DNA of 64,000 nucleotides from contig CAVQMN010000011.1 in the NCBI GenBank assembly GCA_963713625.1, positions 496,001 through 560,000 of the forward strand, read 5' to 3'. A program made the position numbers and the translations under genes. This stretch comes from Bog-756 sp963713625 (GTDB taxonomy: Bacteria > Actinomycetota > Acidimicrobiia > Acidimicrobiales > RAAP-2). Below, piece after piece: positions 8,179-16,412 of this stretch. The notes under the pieces are model-generated. The model was given only the letters and a program-made list of their open reading frames with translations, was not told where the DNA came from and searched no databases. The first letter of the stretch is position 1, and each line of letters opens with the position of its first letter.

Positions 8179-8485
8179 GGTCCCGTTCCTTCCCTGCCCT
8201 CGTGTCGAGGCTTCGTGCGGGGCCATGCCGGCTCGGCCGTTCGTGGTACGCCCACTCGTCCAGCCCCGAATCGCCCCAGTCCCACTTCTGCCTTCCCGCT
8301 CCTGTCCGGTGCCGACATCGCACCCGCATCTCCCGGTGTAGCAGAGTTGGCTCCCAACGTACGAGATTTCCGGCCTGGACCGGGTCGGCTGCACAGGGGG
8401 GAAGGACACGCTGCGTCACTGGCAGGATCACCTTGGCGCCGGGCTCGAACTGACTCCGGCCGGGCTGGCATCGGCCGGCACCCTG

Positions 8486-9956
8486 TTGCGGGCCTGGTCG
8501 CAGCGATGGGAAGCCGCTCCGGCCGCCCGGCTGTGGCTGGAGCGGGTCCCACCCGGTCGGGACGCCGGAGCCGGCGCCACGGCCCGGACCTCGCGCTGGG
8601 TGACGGCCGGGGAGTTCGACTCGACGACCCGCCGGATCGCCGGCCGCCTCGGCGCGGCCGGCCTGCAGCCGGGGGACCGGGTGCTGTGGTCGACCACCTC
8701 ATCGGTGGCTGCCCTCGCCGCCCATGTCGGAGCTCTGCGGGCCGGGTTGGTGGTCGTCCCGGCCAATCCGTCCTATTCCCGGCGTGAGCTGGTCTACATC
8801 GTCGACGATGTCCACCCGGCTGCCGCCATCGTCGAACGATCGGACCAGGTCGAGTGGGTGCGGGGCGCTTCGCCCGCCATCATCACGATGGGCCCGGACG
8901 TCGATCTCCCCGAGGCCGACCCCGGCCGGCTCGACGGGGCGGATCCCGATGCGCCCGCCCTCATCTGCTACACGTCGGGCACCACCGGTGCCCCGAAGGG
9001 GGCGGTGCTCAGTCACCGGAACCTGCTGGCCGCCACCGAGGCGGTGAGGATCGCCTGGCGTTGGTCCCCGGACGACCGGTTGGTCCACTGCCTGCCCGTC
9101 TTTCACGCCCACGGCCTGTGCGTCGGCGTCTACGGCACCCTCCTGGCCGGCGCCTCGGCCGTCCTCCTCCCCGGCTTCGACCCGTCGGCGGTGGCCGATG
9201 CGGCCCAGGCCGAAGGCGCCTCCATGTTCTTCGGTGTCCCCACCATGTACCACCGGCTGGCCGCATCCGGTCGGGGCTCCGAACTCCGCCCCTTGCGCCT
9301 GTGCGTGTCCGGGTCGGCCCCGCTGTCACCCGAACTGCACGCCGAAGCCGAGCGCGGCGGTGGGCTCGTCGGTGCTCGAGCGGTACGGCATGACGGAGAC
9401 CTTGATGAACGTGTCCAACCCGTACGACGGCGAACGCCGGCCGGGCACGGTCGGCTTCCCCTTGCCTGGTGTCGAGGTGCAACTCGGGGCACAGGACGAG
9501 ATCCTGGTCCGGGGGCCGAACGTCTTCGGGGGCTACTGGCAACGGCCGGGAGCCACCGCCGACGTCTTCGAGCCGGCGGTCGACGGAGGGTCAGCCTGGT
9601 TCCGGACCGGCGACATCGGATCCGAAGACCGGGGATATCTGACCATACGTGGCCGATCGAAGGAGCTGATCATCTCCGGTGGCATGAACGTCTATCCCAC
9701 CGAGGTCGAAGACGTGCTCGCCACCCATCCCCGGGTGGTCGAGGTGGCCGTGACCGGCACGCCGTCGGACGAGTGGGGCGAACTGGTCACCGCGTGGATC
9801 GTGGCTGACGGCCACCCGCCGACGCTCGGCGAGCTGGTCGAGTTCGCCTCCGCGTCCCTGGCCCCGTACAAACGGCCGCGTCTCGTCCATGTGGTGGGCG
9901 AGTTGCCCCGAAACGCCATGGGCAAGGTGATCAGGAGCCAACTCGGGCGGGCCTGA
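8486..9956 (+). pseudogene. Acyl-CoA (malonyl-CoA-like) synthetase, broken by one frameshift
   Basis: This is an AMP-forming, ANL-superfamily enzyme. It would activate a carboxylic acid, perhaps malonate, to its CoA thioester. Frame 1 carries the P-loop CYTSGTTGAPKGAVLS and runs through SGSAPLSPELHAEAER. The protein then continues in another frame with SSVLERYGMTETLM, FRTGDIG, the RGRSKELIISGG hinge and the C-terminal PRNAMGKV lysine. The switch is at about 9351-9357, in a G-rich run, where one extra G (or two missing bases) separates the halves. Both halves are otherwise well conserved, so a sequencing error is as likely as real decay. Only TTG at 8486 or CTG at 8411 (with GGAAGG upstream) offers a start. 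Confidence 0.8.
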
Positions 9957-9961
9957 GCCTG

Positions 9962-9967
9962 TAGGTT
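9962..9967 (+). promoter_or_regulatory. Candidate -10 box (TAGGTT) for the rnhB leader ORF
   Basis: The hexamer lies 7 nt before an ATG at 9975 that opens a six-codon ORF running into rnhB. It matches the leaderless pattern seen elsewhere in the window. Confidence 0.35.
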
Positions 9968-9974
9968 CGCGTCG

Positions 9975-9995
9975 ATGGGACGGGAGTCGGGTTGA
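9975..9995 (+). CDS. Possible leaderless six-residue leader ORF (MGRESG)
   Basis: The ATG at 9975 opens six codons. The stop, TGA at 9993-9995, overlaps the TTG start of rnhB as TTGA. The CGGGAG inside this mini-ORF is also the ribosome-binding site of rnhB. Translation of the leader could therefore couple to rnhB. It is too short to be judged by coding statistics. Confidence 0.3.
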   Translation: MGRESG

Positions 9996-10708
9996 CGGGC
10001 GCAGGCGTGGTCAAAGGGGCCCCGTCCCCCCGACCGGCCCGGAAGCGCCCGCGTGGTCCGAACGCCCGACTGGAGAAGTCGCTGTCGGCGGAGGGCTTCG
10101 AGACGGTGGCCGGGCTCGACGAGGTCGGACGGGGCGCGTGGGCCGGTCCGGTTTCGGTCGGGGTGGTCGTCGTCCCGGTCGGGGTGACCGCTCCGAGGGG
10201 TATCCGGGACTCGAAACTTCTCACCGAGGAGCGGAGGGAGGAACTCTTTCCCGCCATCACCCGCTGGTGCATGGCCTGGGCGGTAGGACACGCCGCTCCC
10301 GTGGAGTGCGACCGGTTGGGGATGACGGCCGCCTTACGTCTGGCCGCCCGGAGGGCTCTCGGAGAACTTGCGCCCGCGCCGCAGATCGTGGCCATGGACG
10401 GACCGTTCGACTACATCAGTGACCCCGTCGATGCAGCCCCGGGCCAGGTGTCGGCCACCGCGTTGCCCCAGGTGCGGACGGTGGTCAAAGGGGATCTCAC
10501 CTGCGTGTCCATCGCCGCCGCTTCCATTGTGGCCAAGGTCACGAGGGATCGGCTGATGCGCTCGATGTCGGCCAGCTTCCCCGGCTTCGACTTCGATCGC
10601 AACAAGGGTTACCCATCTCCGGTGCACCGCACCGCGTTGGCCGGATTCGGCCTGACCTCGCTGCACCGGAGGTCGTGGTCGTACGTCGACGACCTCGCCT
10701 TCCGTTAG
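9992..10708 (+). CDS. rnhB: Ribonuclease HII
   Basis: RNase HII removes ribonucleotides from DNA and RNA primers from RNA/DNA hybrids. This 238-residue protein shows GLDEVGRGAWAGPV near residue 41 (the Asp-Glu-Gly metal site), RDSKLL near 71, VAMDGPFD with a catalytic Asp near 132, and SIVAKVTRDRLM near 170. Length and motif order are typical, with an extra basic N-terminus of about 25 residues. The TTG start has CGGGAG 5 nt upstream. The gene converges on an acyl-CoA dehydrogenase across a 36-bp gap that contains a 14-bp duplication. Confidence 0.92.
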   Translation: MTGAGVVKGAPSPRPARKRPRGPNARLEKSLSAEGFETVAGLDEVGRGAWAGPVSVGVVVVPVGVTAPRGIRDSKLLTEERREELFPAITRWCMAWAVGHAAPVECDRLGMTAALRLAARRALGELAPAPQIVAMDGPFDYISDPVDAAPGQVSATALPQVRTVVKGDLTCVSIAAASIVAKVTRDRLMRSMSASFPGFDFDRNKGYPSPVHRTALAGFGLTSLHRRSWSYVDDLAFR

Positions 10709-10709
10709 C

Positions 10710-10737
10710 TCCCCGTCACGAGTTCCCCGTCACGTCG
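10710..10737. repeat. Imperfect 14-bp tandem duplication in the rnhB/acyl-CoA dehydrogenase gap
   Basis: TCCCCGTCACG occurs at 10710-10720 and again at 10724-10734, giving a period of 14 bp. It lies in the short tail-to-tail gap. No clear terminator stem is formed. Confidence 0.7.
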
Positions 10738-10744
10738 TCACGGG

Positions 10745-12019
10745 TTACTTCGGTGAGGGGTCCTTGGGGAGTCCGAGCACCCGTTCGCCGATGATGTTGT
10801 GCAGGACCTCGTCGGTTCCCCCGGCCACCCGCATACCGGGGACGCCCAGCAGGAACTCGGACCACGCGTAGGTGCCCCAGGTCCCGTTGTCGGCCACCAG
10901 GGCCGGGCCGGCCAGGGTGGAGACCAGTTCGTACGTGCGCACCATGTTGGCGGTGAGCGAGAGCTTGGACAGGGACATCTCGGGCCCCGGCAGCTGCCCG
11001 ACGGCGATCCTGGCCATCGCCCGCAGGTTGGTGTAGCGGGCCAGGCGTTCGTTGATGATGATGGTGGCCAGCTGTTGCCGGACCAACGGGTCATCGGAAC
11101 GTCCCGTGGCCCGGGCCATCTCGATCAACCGGACACTGCTCGGCAGTCCGACGCCCCCGCCTCCACCCCCGATGGCGGCCCGCTCGTTCATCAGCGTGGT
11201 CAGCGCCACCGTCCATCCCCCGTTGACGTCGCCCAGTCGATGGGAGTCGGGCACCCGCACATCGGTGAAGAACACCTCGTTGAACGAGGCGCCACCGGTC
11301 ATCTGGCGGAGGGGCCGGACTTCGACGCCGGGGGCGTGCATGTCGACCACGAATCCGGTCAGCCCGCGGTGCTTGGGCGCGTCGGGGTCGGTGCGGCAGA
11401 TGATCTCGCCGATGTCCGAGAACTGTGCCCCCGAGGTCCAGACCTTCTGCCCGTTGATGATCCACTCATCGCCGTCCCGGACCGCCCTGGTCTGCAGGGA
11501 TGCCAGGTCCGATCCTGACGACGGCTCACTGAAGAGCTGGCAGCCGACGATGTCACCGCGGTACATGGGCCTGAGGTACGCCTCCTTCACCGCGTCGGTG
11601 GCGTGGGCCAGGATGGTGGGTGCCACCATGCCGAGGCCGATCCCGTAGGCGGACATGGACGGCGTGCGGTAGTCGGCCGCCAGTGTGGCGTAGGCCCGCT
11701 GGTACTCGCGGCCCAACCCCCGGCCGCCGTACGCGGGCGGCCCGGTGATCCACCCGAACCCGGCGTCGAACACGGTCTGGGCCCAGGCCCGCGCCGCGGC
11801 CAGATCGGCTGCATCCTGTTCGGGTGTCCGCTCCGGAAACAGACCGACGCTGTCCGACCCCTGACCCCACACGAAGGTCTCCTCCGGCCGTTTCGTCGCG
11901 TGCCCGTCCAGAAACGAGCGGGCGTCGATCTCGAACTGCTCGATGGTGATCACGTCGGATCCCTCGGATCCGACCGACGCGACCTGGTCGCTCTGGCTGG
12001 TTACCGCGGCATCGGTCAT
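10745..12019 (-). CDS. Acyl-CoA dehydrogenase
   Basis: This is a 424-residue flavoprotein of the acyl-CoA dehydrogenase family. It forms the alpha,beta double bond of an acyl-CoA and passes electrons to ETF. Visible family elements are GCQLFSEPSSGSDLASL near residue 160, EWIINGQKVWTSGAQ in the middle beta domain, and the C-terminal helical domain ending in GVPGMRVAGGTDEVLHNIIGER, the FAD/tetramer region. The start has AAGGGGG upstream. The TIGR01777 epimerase gene lies 67 bp downstream at 12087 on a separate coupled pair. Chain-length preference is unknown. Confidence 0.9.
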   Translation of the reverse strand: MTDAAVTSQSDQVASVGSEGSDVITIEQFEIDARSFLDGHATKRPEETFVWGQGSDSVGLFPERTPEQDAADLAAARAWAQTVFDAGFGWITGPPAYGGRGLGREYQRAYATLAADYRTPSMSAYGIGLGMVAPTILAHATDAVKEAYLRPMYRGDIVGCQLFSEPSSGSDLASLQTRAVRDGDEWIINGQKVWTSGAQFSDIGEIICRTDPDAPKHRGLTGFVVDMHAPGVEVRPLRQMTGGASFNEVFFTDVRVPDSHRLGDVNGGWTVALTTLMNERAAIGGGGGGVGLPSSVRLIEMARATGRSDDPLVRQQLATIIINERLARYTNLRAMARIAVGQLPGPEMSLSKLSLTANMVRTYELVSTLAGPALVADNGTWGTYAWSEFLLGVPGMRVAGGTDEVLHNIIGERVLGLPKDPSPK

Positions 12020-12086
12020 GGTCCGGCCCCCTTTTCCGCCCGGTGCCCGTCACCCGGCAGGTCGTCGACAGCGTAACCCCGGGTCG

Positions 12087-13019
12087 TCACCGTCCCGGAT
12101 CGAGCATGGCCCGGACGGCGGCGGCGAGATCGGTGTGGGCGAACTCGAACCCCCGGGCCAACAGCACGGCCGGAAGCACTCGTTGGCCGCCGAGGACCAG
12201 CTCGTCGGCCATCTCGGCCCCGAGGAGCAGGCGGAGGCCGGCGGCCGGTGCCGCCAGCACGGTCGGACGGTGCAGGGCGGCGCCGAGGGCGCGGGCCAGC
12301 TCCGCGTCCGTGGCCGGGTCGGGAGCGGTGGCGTTGACAGGACCGCTGACACCGCCGTCCCCCAGGCAGTGCTCGACGGCACTGATCTCGTCGGCGAGCG
12401 TGATCCAGCTCCGGAACTGCTTCCCGGTGCCGGTGCGCCCCCCGAGGCCCACACGGAACAGGGGCAGCAGCCGGCCCAGCACCCCGCCCCGTGGGCTGAG
12501 GACGATCCCGGTGCGGAGGAGCACGGTGCGGATGCCGGCGTCGGCCGCCGGCCGGGCTTCTGCTTCCCAGGCCCGGCACACCGACGCGAGGAAGCCGGTG
12601 CCGGTGGCGGACGCCTCGGTCAGCTCCTCGTCCCCGCGGTCGCCGTAGAACCCGACAGCTGACGCGTTGACCAGGACGGCCGGCGGCGTGGACAGGCGCA
12701 GCAGTGAGTCGACGAGGAGCGACGTGGCCGCCAGGCGGCTGTCGAGCACGAGCTGCTGGCGCGCCACCGACCACCGTCGGTCACCAATGCCGGCTCCGGC
12801 CAGGTTGACGGCCCCGTCGAACGGTCCGGCGCGTTCGAGACCGGCGAGATCGATGGTTCCGGTGGCCGGGTCCCAGGTCACATCGGTGGTCCGGGCCCGG
12901 GGCGGTTTCGCCGCCGTGGGCCCCCGCACCAACCGGGTGACGGTGTGGTCGGTGGCCGTCAGTCGCTCGACGAGGGCGGTGCCGATGAGACCCGAGGAGC
13001 CGGCGACGATGACGTTCAT
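12087..13019 (-). CDS. TIGR01777-family NAD(P)-dependent epimerase
   Basis: This 310-residue protein is a member of the extended SDR/epimerase superfamily. It opens with the Rossmann fingerprint VAGSSGLIGTALVERL. Features of the TIGR01777 group, whose substrates are largely unknown, include VNLAGAGIGDRRW, LVNASAVGFYGDRGDE and ARGFEFAHTDL near the C-terminus. Its ATG overlaps the stop of the upstream alpha/beta hydrolase by 4 bp, so the two are coupled. Its biochemical role is unassigned. Confidence 0.88.
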   Translation of the reverse strand: MNVIVAGSSGLIGTALVERLTATDHTVTRLVRGPTAAKPPRARTTDVTWDPATGTIDLAGLERAGPFDGAVNLAGAGIGDRRWSVARQQLVLDSRLAATSLLVDSLLRLSTPPAVLVNASAVGFYGDRGDEELTEASATGTGFLASVCRAWEAEARPAADAGIRTVLLRTGIVLSPRGGVLGRLLPLFRVGLGGRTGTGKQFRSWITLADEISAVEHCLGDGGVSGPVNATAPDPATDAELARALGAALHRPTVLAAPAAGLRLLLGAEMADELVLGGQRVLPAVLLARGFEFAHTDLAAAVRAMLDPGR

Positions 13020-13843
13020 GTCGTGGTCGACCCTGTTCTGGTCGGTGCCGACCGATCAGCGAGGGCCAGGGCCCGGCGCACCATGGCGGCAAACGCGTCC
13101 GGGTGGGTCAGGTGGGCGCCGTGGGACGCACCGGCGAACTCGATGAGCTCGGCGTCCGGCAGGTGCTCGACCAGCCAGGCCACCGACTCCCGATGCCGGG
13201 GAGCCGAGTTCTGGCCGCGACCGCACACCGTCGGGACAGTCATCGCCGTCACGTCGAAGGGGGCCTCGGTGATGCGGATGGCATCGAGCTCGGCCGACAG
13301 GGCGGCTCCGTCAGCCCGGCGGGCCGCCTTCTCCTCTTCGGGAAGACGGTCCCAGGCCGCGTCACCGACCATCCGCCGGAAGAAGCCCTCGGCGGCCAGG
13401 GCATCGCGCTCGGCCGGTTCCGATCGGTCCTGATCGCCGTTCGGCCGGCGTGGTCTCGCCGGCCACAGGTCCAACCACGGCATCGGGGGTTCGTAGACAC
13501 CGATGGCGCGGATGGGTCCGTCCCTCGTGTCGCGGAGCGCCGCTCCGAGGGTGACGGCTCCCCCGTAGCTGTGTCCGACCACCACCGAGGGGCGGCCGTC
13601 GATGACCTCGAGGAGGTCGTCGATGTGTCCGTCGAGGGTGGTGTTGATGGGCAGTGCATGGCGTGAGCCGTGGTAGCCCCGGCGGTCATACACGACGGTG
13701 TGCAGGTCGTCGAGTCGGCGCAGAACCCGGGTGAAACTGGAGGAGCGATCGAGCGACCCGTGCACGAGCACGACGATCGGAAACGTCCGAGAAGGCCCTT
13801 CGGGGAGGTATTCGGTGACCGCAAGTTGGCTCGGTGGGGGCAT
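13016..13843 (-). CDS. Alpha/beta hydrolase
   Basis: This is a 275-residue alpha/beta-hydrolase-fold protein. The oxyanion region is VLVHGSLDRS near residue 27. The nucleophile elbow is GHSYGG near residue 92. The catalytic His probably lies in FAGASHGAHLTHP near residue 243. There is no signal peptide, so it is probably a cytoplasmic esterase, lipase or epoxide-type hydrolase. It is the first gene of a coupled pair with the TIGR01777 epimerase. The upstream gap to the divergent HU gene contains palindromes. Confidence 0.85.
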   Translation of the reverse strand: MPPPSQLAVTEYLPEGPSRTFPIVVLVHGSLDRSSSFTRVLRRLDDLHTVVYDRRGYHGSRHALPINTTLDGHIDDLLEVIDGRPSVVVGHSYGGAVTLGAALRDTRDGPIRAIGVYEPPMPWLDLWPARPRRPNGDQDRSEPAERDALAAEGFFRRMVGDAAWDRLPEEEKAARRADGAALSAELDAIRITEAPFDVTAMTVPTVCGRGQNSAPRHRESVAWLVEHLPDAELIEFAGASHGAHLTHPDAFAAMVRRALALADRSAPTRTGSTTT

Positions 13844-13874
13844 TTCCCACTCAGCCTGTCAGTTGCCCGCGGCC

Positions 13875-14008
13875 GGCGCCATATGGCGCCCTGACGTGGA
13901 TGAACGTGATCGACCCCGGCGGAGAAATTCCGCCTCCGGGGCCCGAAACGCCCGGAATTCGGGGAGTTTTAGCGGAGAATGCACGCGTCGACCCTTCAGA
14001 TCGTGCAT
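13875..14008. promoter_or_regulatory. Cluster of palindromes between hydrolase and second HU gene
   Basis: The 196-bp divergent gap holds three dyads. A perfect 16-bp palindrome, GGCGCCATATGGCGCC, is at 13875-13890. A hairpin at 13914-13941 pairs CCCCGG with CCGGGG and CGGA with TCCG. ATGCACG at 13979-13985 is mirrored by CGTGCAT at 14002-14008. They are plausible operators or 5'-UTR structures for the HU gene. No activator or repressor is identified. Confidence 0.45.
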
Positions 14009-14039
14009 TGTTGTGGCTTCCAAAGACGAAGGAGAGACA

Positions 14040-14354
14040 GTGCCCCTTACCAAAACCGATCTCATCGCGGCTGTTGCCGGCCACACCGGTTCCAGTTCCA
14101 AAGAGGTTTCCACCGTGCTGGCCGGCCTCGAAGATGTGGTTGTCGCCAACGTGGCCAAAGGCGAGAAGGTGGTCATCACCGGCTTCTTGACCTTTGATCG
14201 TGCACAGCGTGCCGCACGCAAGGGCCGGAACCCCCAGACGGGTGAGACCATCAACATCAAGGCATCGAAGAGCCCGAAGGTCTCGGCTGGGGCGTCGTTC
14301 AAGAAGGTCGTGAACGGTCAGGCACCGGCGCCGAAGATCACCAAGGCCAAGTAG
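14040..14354 (+). CDS. hup: HU-family DNA-binding protein, tail-less
   Basis: This is a second HU paralogue of 104 residues, starting MPLTKTDLIAAVAG at a GTG with AAGGAG 5 nt upstream. It keeps the dimer core and the arm motif GRNPQTGETINIKAS, but where HU usually has GFG it reads ITGFLTFDRAQRAARKG. It ends in only a short basic tail. It would share nucleoid-packing roles with the tailed HU at 1446, perhaps under different growth conditions. It is a single-gene transcription unit, with a structured upstream region and a strong terminator downstream. Confidence 0.92.
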   Translation: MPLTKTDLIAAVAGHTGSSSKEVSTVLAGLEDVVVANVAKGEKVVITGFLTFDRAQRAARKGRNPQTGETINIKASKSPKVSAGASFKKVVNGQAPAPKITKAK

Positions 14355-14363
14355 TTCTCGTCG

Positions 14364-14397
14364 GAGCCGTGGCCCGCGTTGGTGCGGGCCACGGCTC
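14364..14397. terminator. Bidirectional hairpin terminator between HU and queE
   Basis: A perfect 14-bp stem (14364-14377 with 14384-14397) with a GTTGGT loop is followed by a short T stretch. It lies between convergent genes and can serve both strands. Confidence 0.85.
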
Positions 14398-14426
14398 TGA
14401 CTTTCGGATCGGTTCTTCTCCCTCGA

Positions 14427-15272
14427 TCAGAGTTGGCCGATCGCCTTGTGGGTCTGGGGAATCACCCGGACCCGCGGGTACCGGAGCAGCGCCCGCTCCT
14501 GGAGGGCCAGCACCTGGTCCGGGCTCGGAGCCTCTCCGACCGATCCGAACGGTGTCACCGGCTGCAGGAACACCTCGGGCCGGCGGTCGTTCCCTTCGGC
14601 GCCCGATCGCCCCTCGCCGGGCCGTGGACGTCCGTCGCCGACGCCGAAACGGGCGGCCGCTTCGGCCACCATGGCGATGGCCTCGTCGAACTCATCGGGG
14701 TCGGTCGAGGCCCCGATGACGATCTTGACCCAGGTGGTTGCCCCACCGTCGATGGCCGTGCCGAGGAACCTCCGCTGGAGGTCCGGGTCGACCTGCTCAC
14801 CGTCGACACTCGGAAGCTTCACGTCCATGCTCACATAGGCGATCCAGGGGAGGGCCCGGGTCAGGGCGGTGACCAACGTCCCGTTGGTCTCGAGCATGAC
14901 CGCCCGGCCACCCATGGCCAGTTGCCTGGCCAGTTCGGTCACCCGGTGGGTCTGCATCAAGGGCTCGCCCCCGGTGAGGCTGACCGAGTGGTGGGGGACG
15001 CGCTGGCACAACCGGTCCACCGCTTCGGCCAGTGACGAGATGGGGAGCGGGCTGGCCGCCCCCTGCCAGTCCCGCCGTCCCGGGGTGCGCTCGATCCGAC
15101 AGGTGCCGGGCCGGAGGTCCAGGGCTTCGGGTTGGTCGCAGTAGGCACAGCGGATATTGCACCCGGTCAGCCGCACGAACACCTGACGCTGGCCGACCAA
15201 CGCGGCCTCCCCCTGGATGGCCGAGAAGACCTCGGTGGCCAAGATGTCGGTCGGGGGACCGGGGGTCGTCAC
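14427..15272 (-). CDS. queE: 7-carboxy-7-deazaguanine synthase
   Basis: This is a radical-SAM enzyme that contracts 6-carboxytetrahydropterin to 7-carboxy-7-deazaguanine, the third step to preQ0. Length is 281 residues. The cluster motif CNIRCAYCDQ lies near residue 38, the SAM-binding SLTGGEPL near residue 98, and ETNGT near 128. An insertion of about 25 charged residues (around GRPRPGEGRSG) precedes the final strand. The GTG start overlaps the queC stop by 4 bp. It is the last gene of the queD-queC-queE operon. Confidence 0.93.
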   Translation of the reverse strand: MTTPGPPTDILATEVFSAIQGEAALVGQRQVFVRLTGCNIRCAYCDQPEALDLRPGTCRIERTPGRRDWQGAASPLPISSLAEAVDRLCQRVPHHSVSLTGGEPLMQTHRVTELARQLAMGGRAVMLETNGTLVTALTRALPWIAYVSMDVKLPSVDGEQVDPDLQRRFLGTAIDGGATTWVKIVIGASTDPDEFDEAIAMVAEAAARFGVGDGRPRPGEGRSGAEGNDRRPEVFLQPVTPFGSVGEAPSPDQVLALQERALLRYPRVRVIPQTHKAIGQL

Positions 15273-15964
15273 CTCAGCGCGGGGTCGGCGATGCCCGCCT
15301 CGGCAAAGCCGCGGGCCCGCAGCACGCAGGCATCGCACGTTCCACAGGGCACGTCCCCACCCTGATAGCAGGACCAGGTCAGAGCCAGCGGGGCGCCGAG
15401 CTCGACGCCGAGGCGGACGATCTCCGATTTGGTGGAGTCGATCAGCGGGGTCCGGATGGCGATGGGGTCTCCCTCGACGCCCCGCTTCTGACCGGTGGCC
15501 GCCACCCCCCGGAACGCCTCGATGAACTCGGGCCGGCAGTCCGGGTAGCCGGAGTAGTCGATGGCGTTGACCCCGATCCACACCGCATCGAGCTGGCGGG
15601 CTTCGGCCACCCCCAGCGCCACGGCCAGGAAGATGCTGTTGCGGGCGGGAACGTAGGTCACCGGAATGCCGTGGCCCGATCCGGCGTCGTCCGCCCCGCC
15701 GTCGGCTCCACCGCTGGCCGGGGGGACGTCGATGGAAGGATCCGTGAGAGCCGAACCGCCCCATGCCGAGGTGTCGAGGGCGACGACCAGGTGTTCGGAG
15801 CGGAAATGGCCGGCCACTCCCGCCGAGCGGTCCAGCTCGGTCCGGTGCCGTTGCCCGTAGTCGAAGGTCAGCGCCAGCGGCGATGCCCCCGACTCCTGGC
15901 TGGCCAGGGCCATGCACACCGTGGAGTCGAGGCCACCGGACAGGACGACCAGGTGACCGCCCAT
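15269..15964 (-). CDS. queC: 7-cyano-7-deazaguanine (preQ0) synthase
   Basis: QueC uses ATP and ammonia to turn 7-carboxy-7-deazaguanine into preQ0. This 231-residue protein has the ATP-pyrophosphatase loop VVLSGGLDSTV at residues 6-16 and the zinc-site cysteines in CYQGGDVPCGTCDACVLR near the C-terminus. The ATG at 15964 fits the family N-terminus (MGGHLVVLSGG), while the longer open frame upstream overlaps queD. It starts 2 nt after the queD stop. A Gly/Ala-rich insertion lies near residue 80. Confidence 0.93.
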   Translation of the reverse strand: MGGHLVVLSGGLDSTVCMALASQESGASPLALTFDYGQRHRTELDRSAGVAGHFRSEHLVVALDTSAWGGSALTDPSIDVPPASGGADGGADDAGSGHGIPVTYVPARNSIFLAVALGVAEARQLDAVWIGVNAIDYSGYPDCRPEFIEAFRGVAATGQKRGVEGDPIAIRTPLIDSTKSEIVRLGVELGAPLALTWSCYQGGDVPCGTCDACVLRARGFAEAGIADPALR

Positions 15965-15966
15965 GG

Positions 15967-16335
15967 TCAGGAGCCGGCTCCCGCGGTCAACTCCACCGAG
16001 GACCGGTCCGTCTCCCACAGCCGTAGGGCGGCCAACGACAGGCCGGCACCGGTGAGGATCTCCCACGCCCGGTGGGCCAGGAGCTCCGCCGTGGGATTGT
16101 CGAGGACCTGGTTCAGGTCCCGGTGGTCCCACGCGGCGATGACCTCACGGTCGACGATCTCGTGCAGGAGGTCGAAGTCGACGACCACCCCGTTGGCATC
16201 CAGTGGACCGCTCACCGTCACGTCGAGACGGTAGGAGTGACCGTGGAGGTTCCGGCACTTCCCGGGGTGCCAGGCCAACGTGTGGGCGGCCTCGAACGTG
16301 AAGGAACAGGTCACGCTGGTCAACGGTCCGGCCAC
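15967..16335 (-). CDS. queD: 6-carboxy-5,6,7,8-tetrahydropterin synthase
   Basis: QueD converts 7,8-dihydroneopterin triphosphate to 6-carboxytetrahydropterin, the second step to preQ0. This 122-residue protein shows the family pattern FEAAHTLAWHPGKCRNLHGHSY, with the zinc-binding histidines and the catalytic Cys, then VVDFDLLHEIV and DHRDLNQVL. It is the first gene of the preQ0 operon, with a GTG start. No queF, tgt or DpdA-like gene is near, so the final use of preQ0 is open. Confidence 0.92.
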   Translation of the reverse strand: MAGPLTSVTCSFTFEAAHTLAWHPGKCRNLHGHSYRLDVTVSGPLDANGVVVDFDLLHEIVDREVIAAWDHRDLNQVLDNPTAELLAHRAWEILTGAGLSLAALRLWETDRSSVELTAGAGS

Positions 16336-16341
16336 GCGACG

Positions 16342-16347
16342 ACGCTA
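16342..16347 (-). promoter_or_regulatory. Candidate -10 box (TAGCGT) of the queDCE operon
   Basis: The hexamer ends 6 nt before the GTG at 16335 with no ribosome-binding site, matching the leaderless pattern. Confidence 0.4.
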
Positions 16348-16398
16348 ACGCAGTGACACCGGGGTCGGTGAACGATCCCCCTGTTCGGAGTGGCCCGG

Positions 16399-16404
16399 TA
16401 GGCT
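16399..16404 (+). promoter_or_regulatory. Candidate -10 box (TAGGCT) of kgd
   Basis: TAGGCT lies 8 nt before the ATG at 16413. This supports that ATG over the GTG at 16353, and suggests a leaderless mRNA. Confidence 0.4.
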
Positions 16405-16412
16405 CGACGCCG

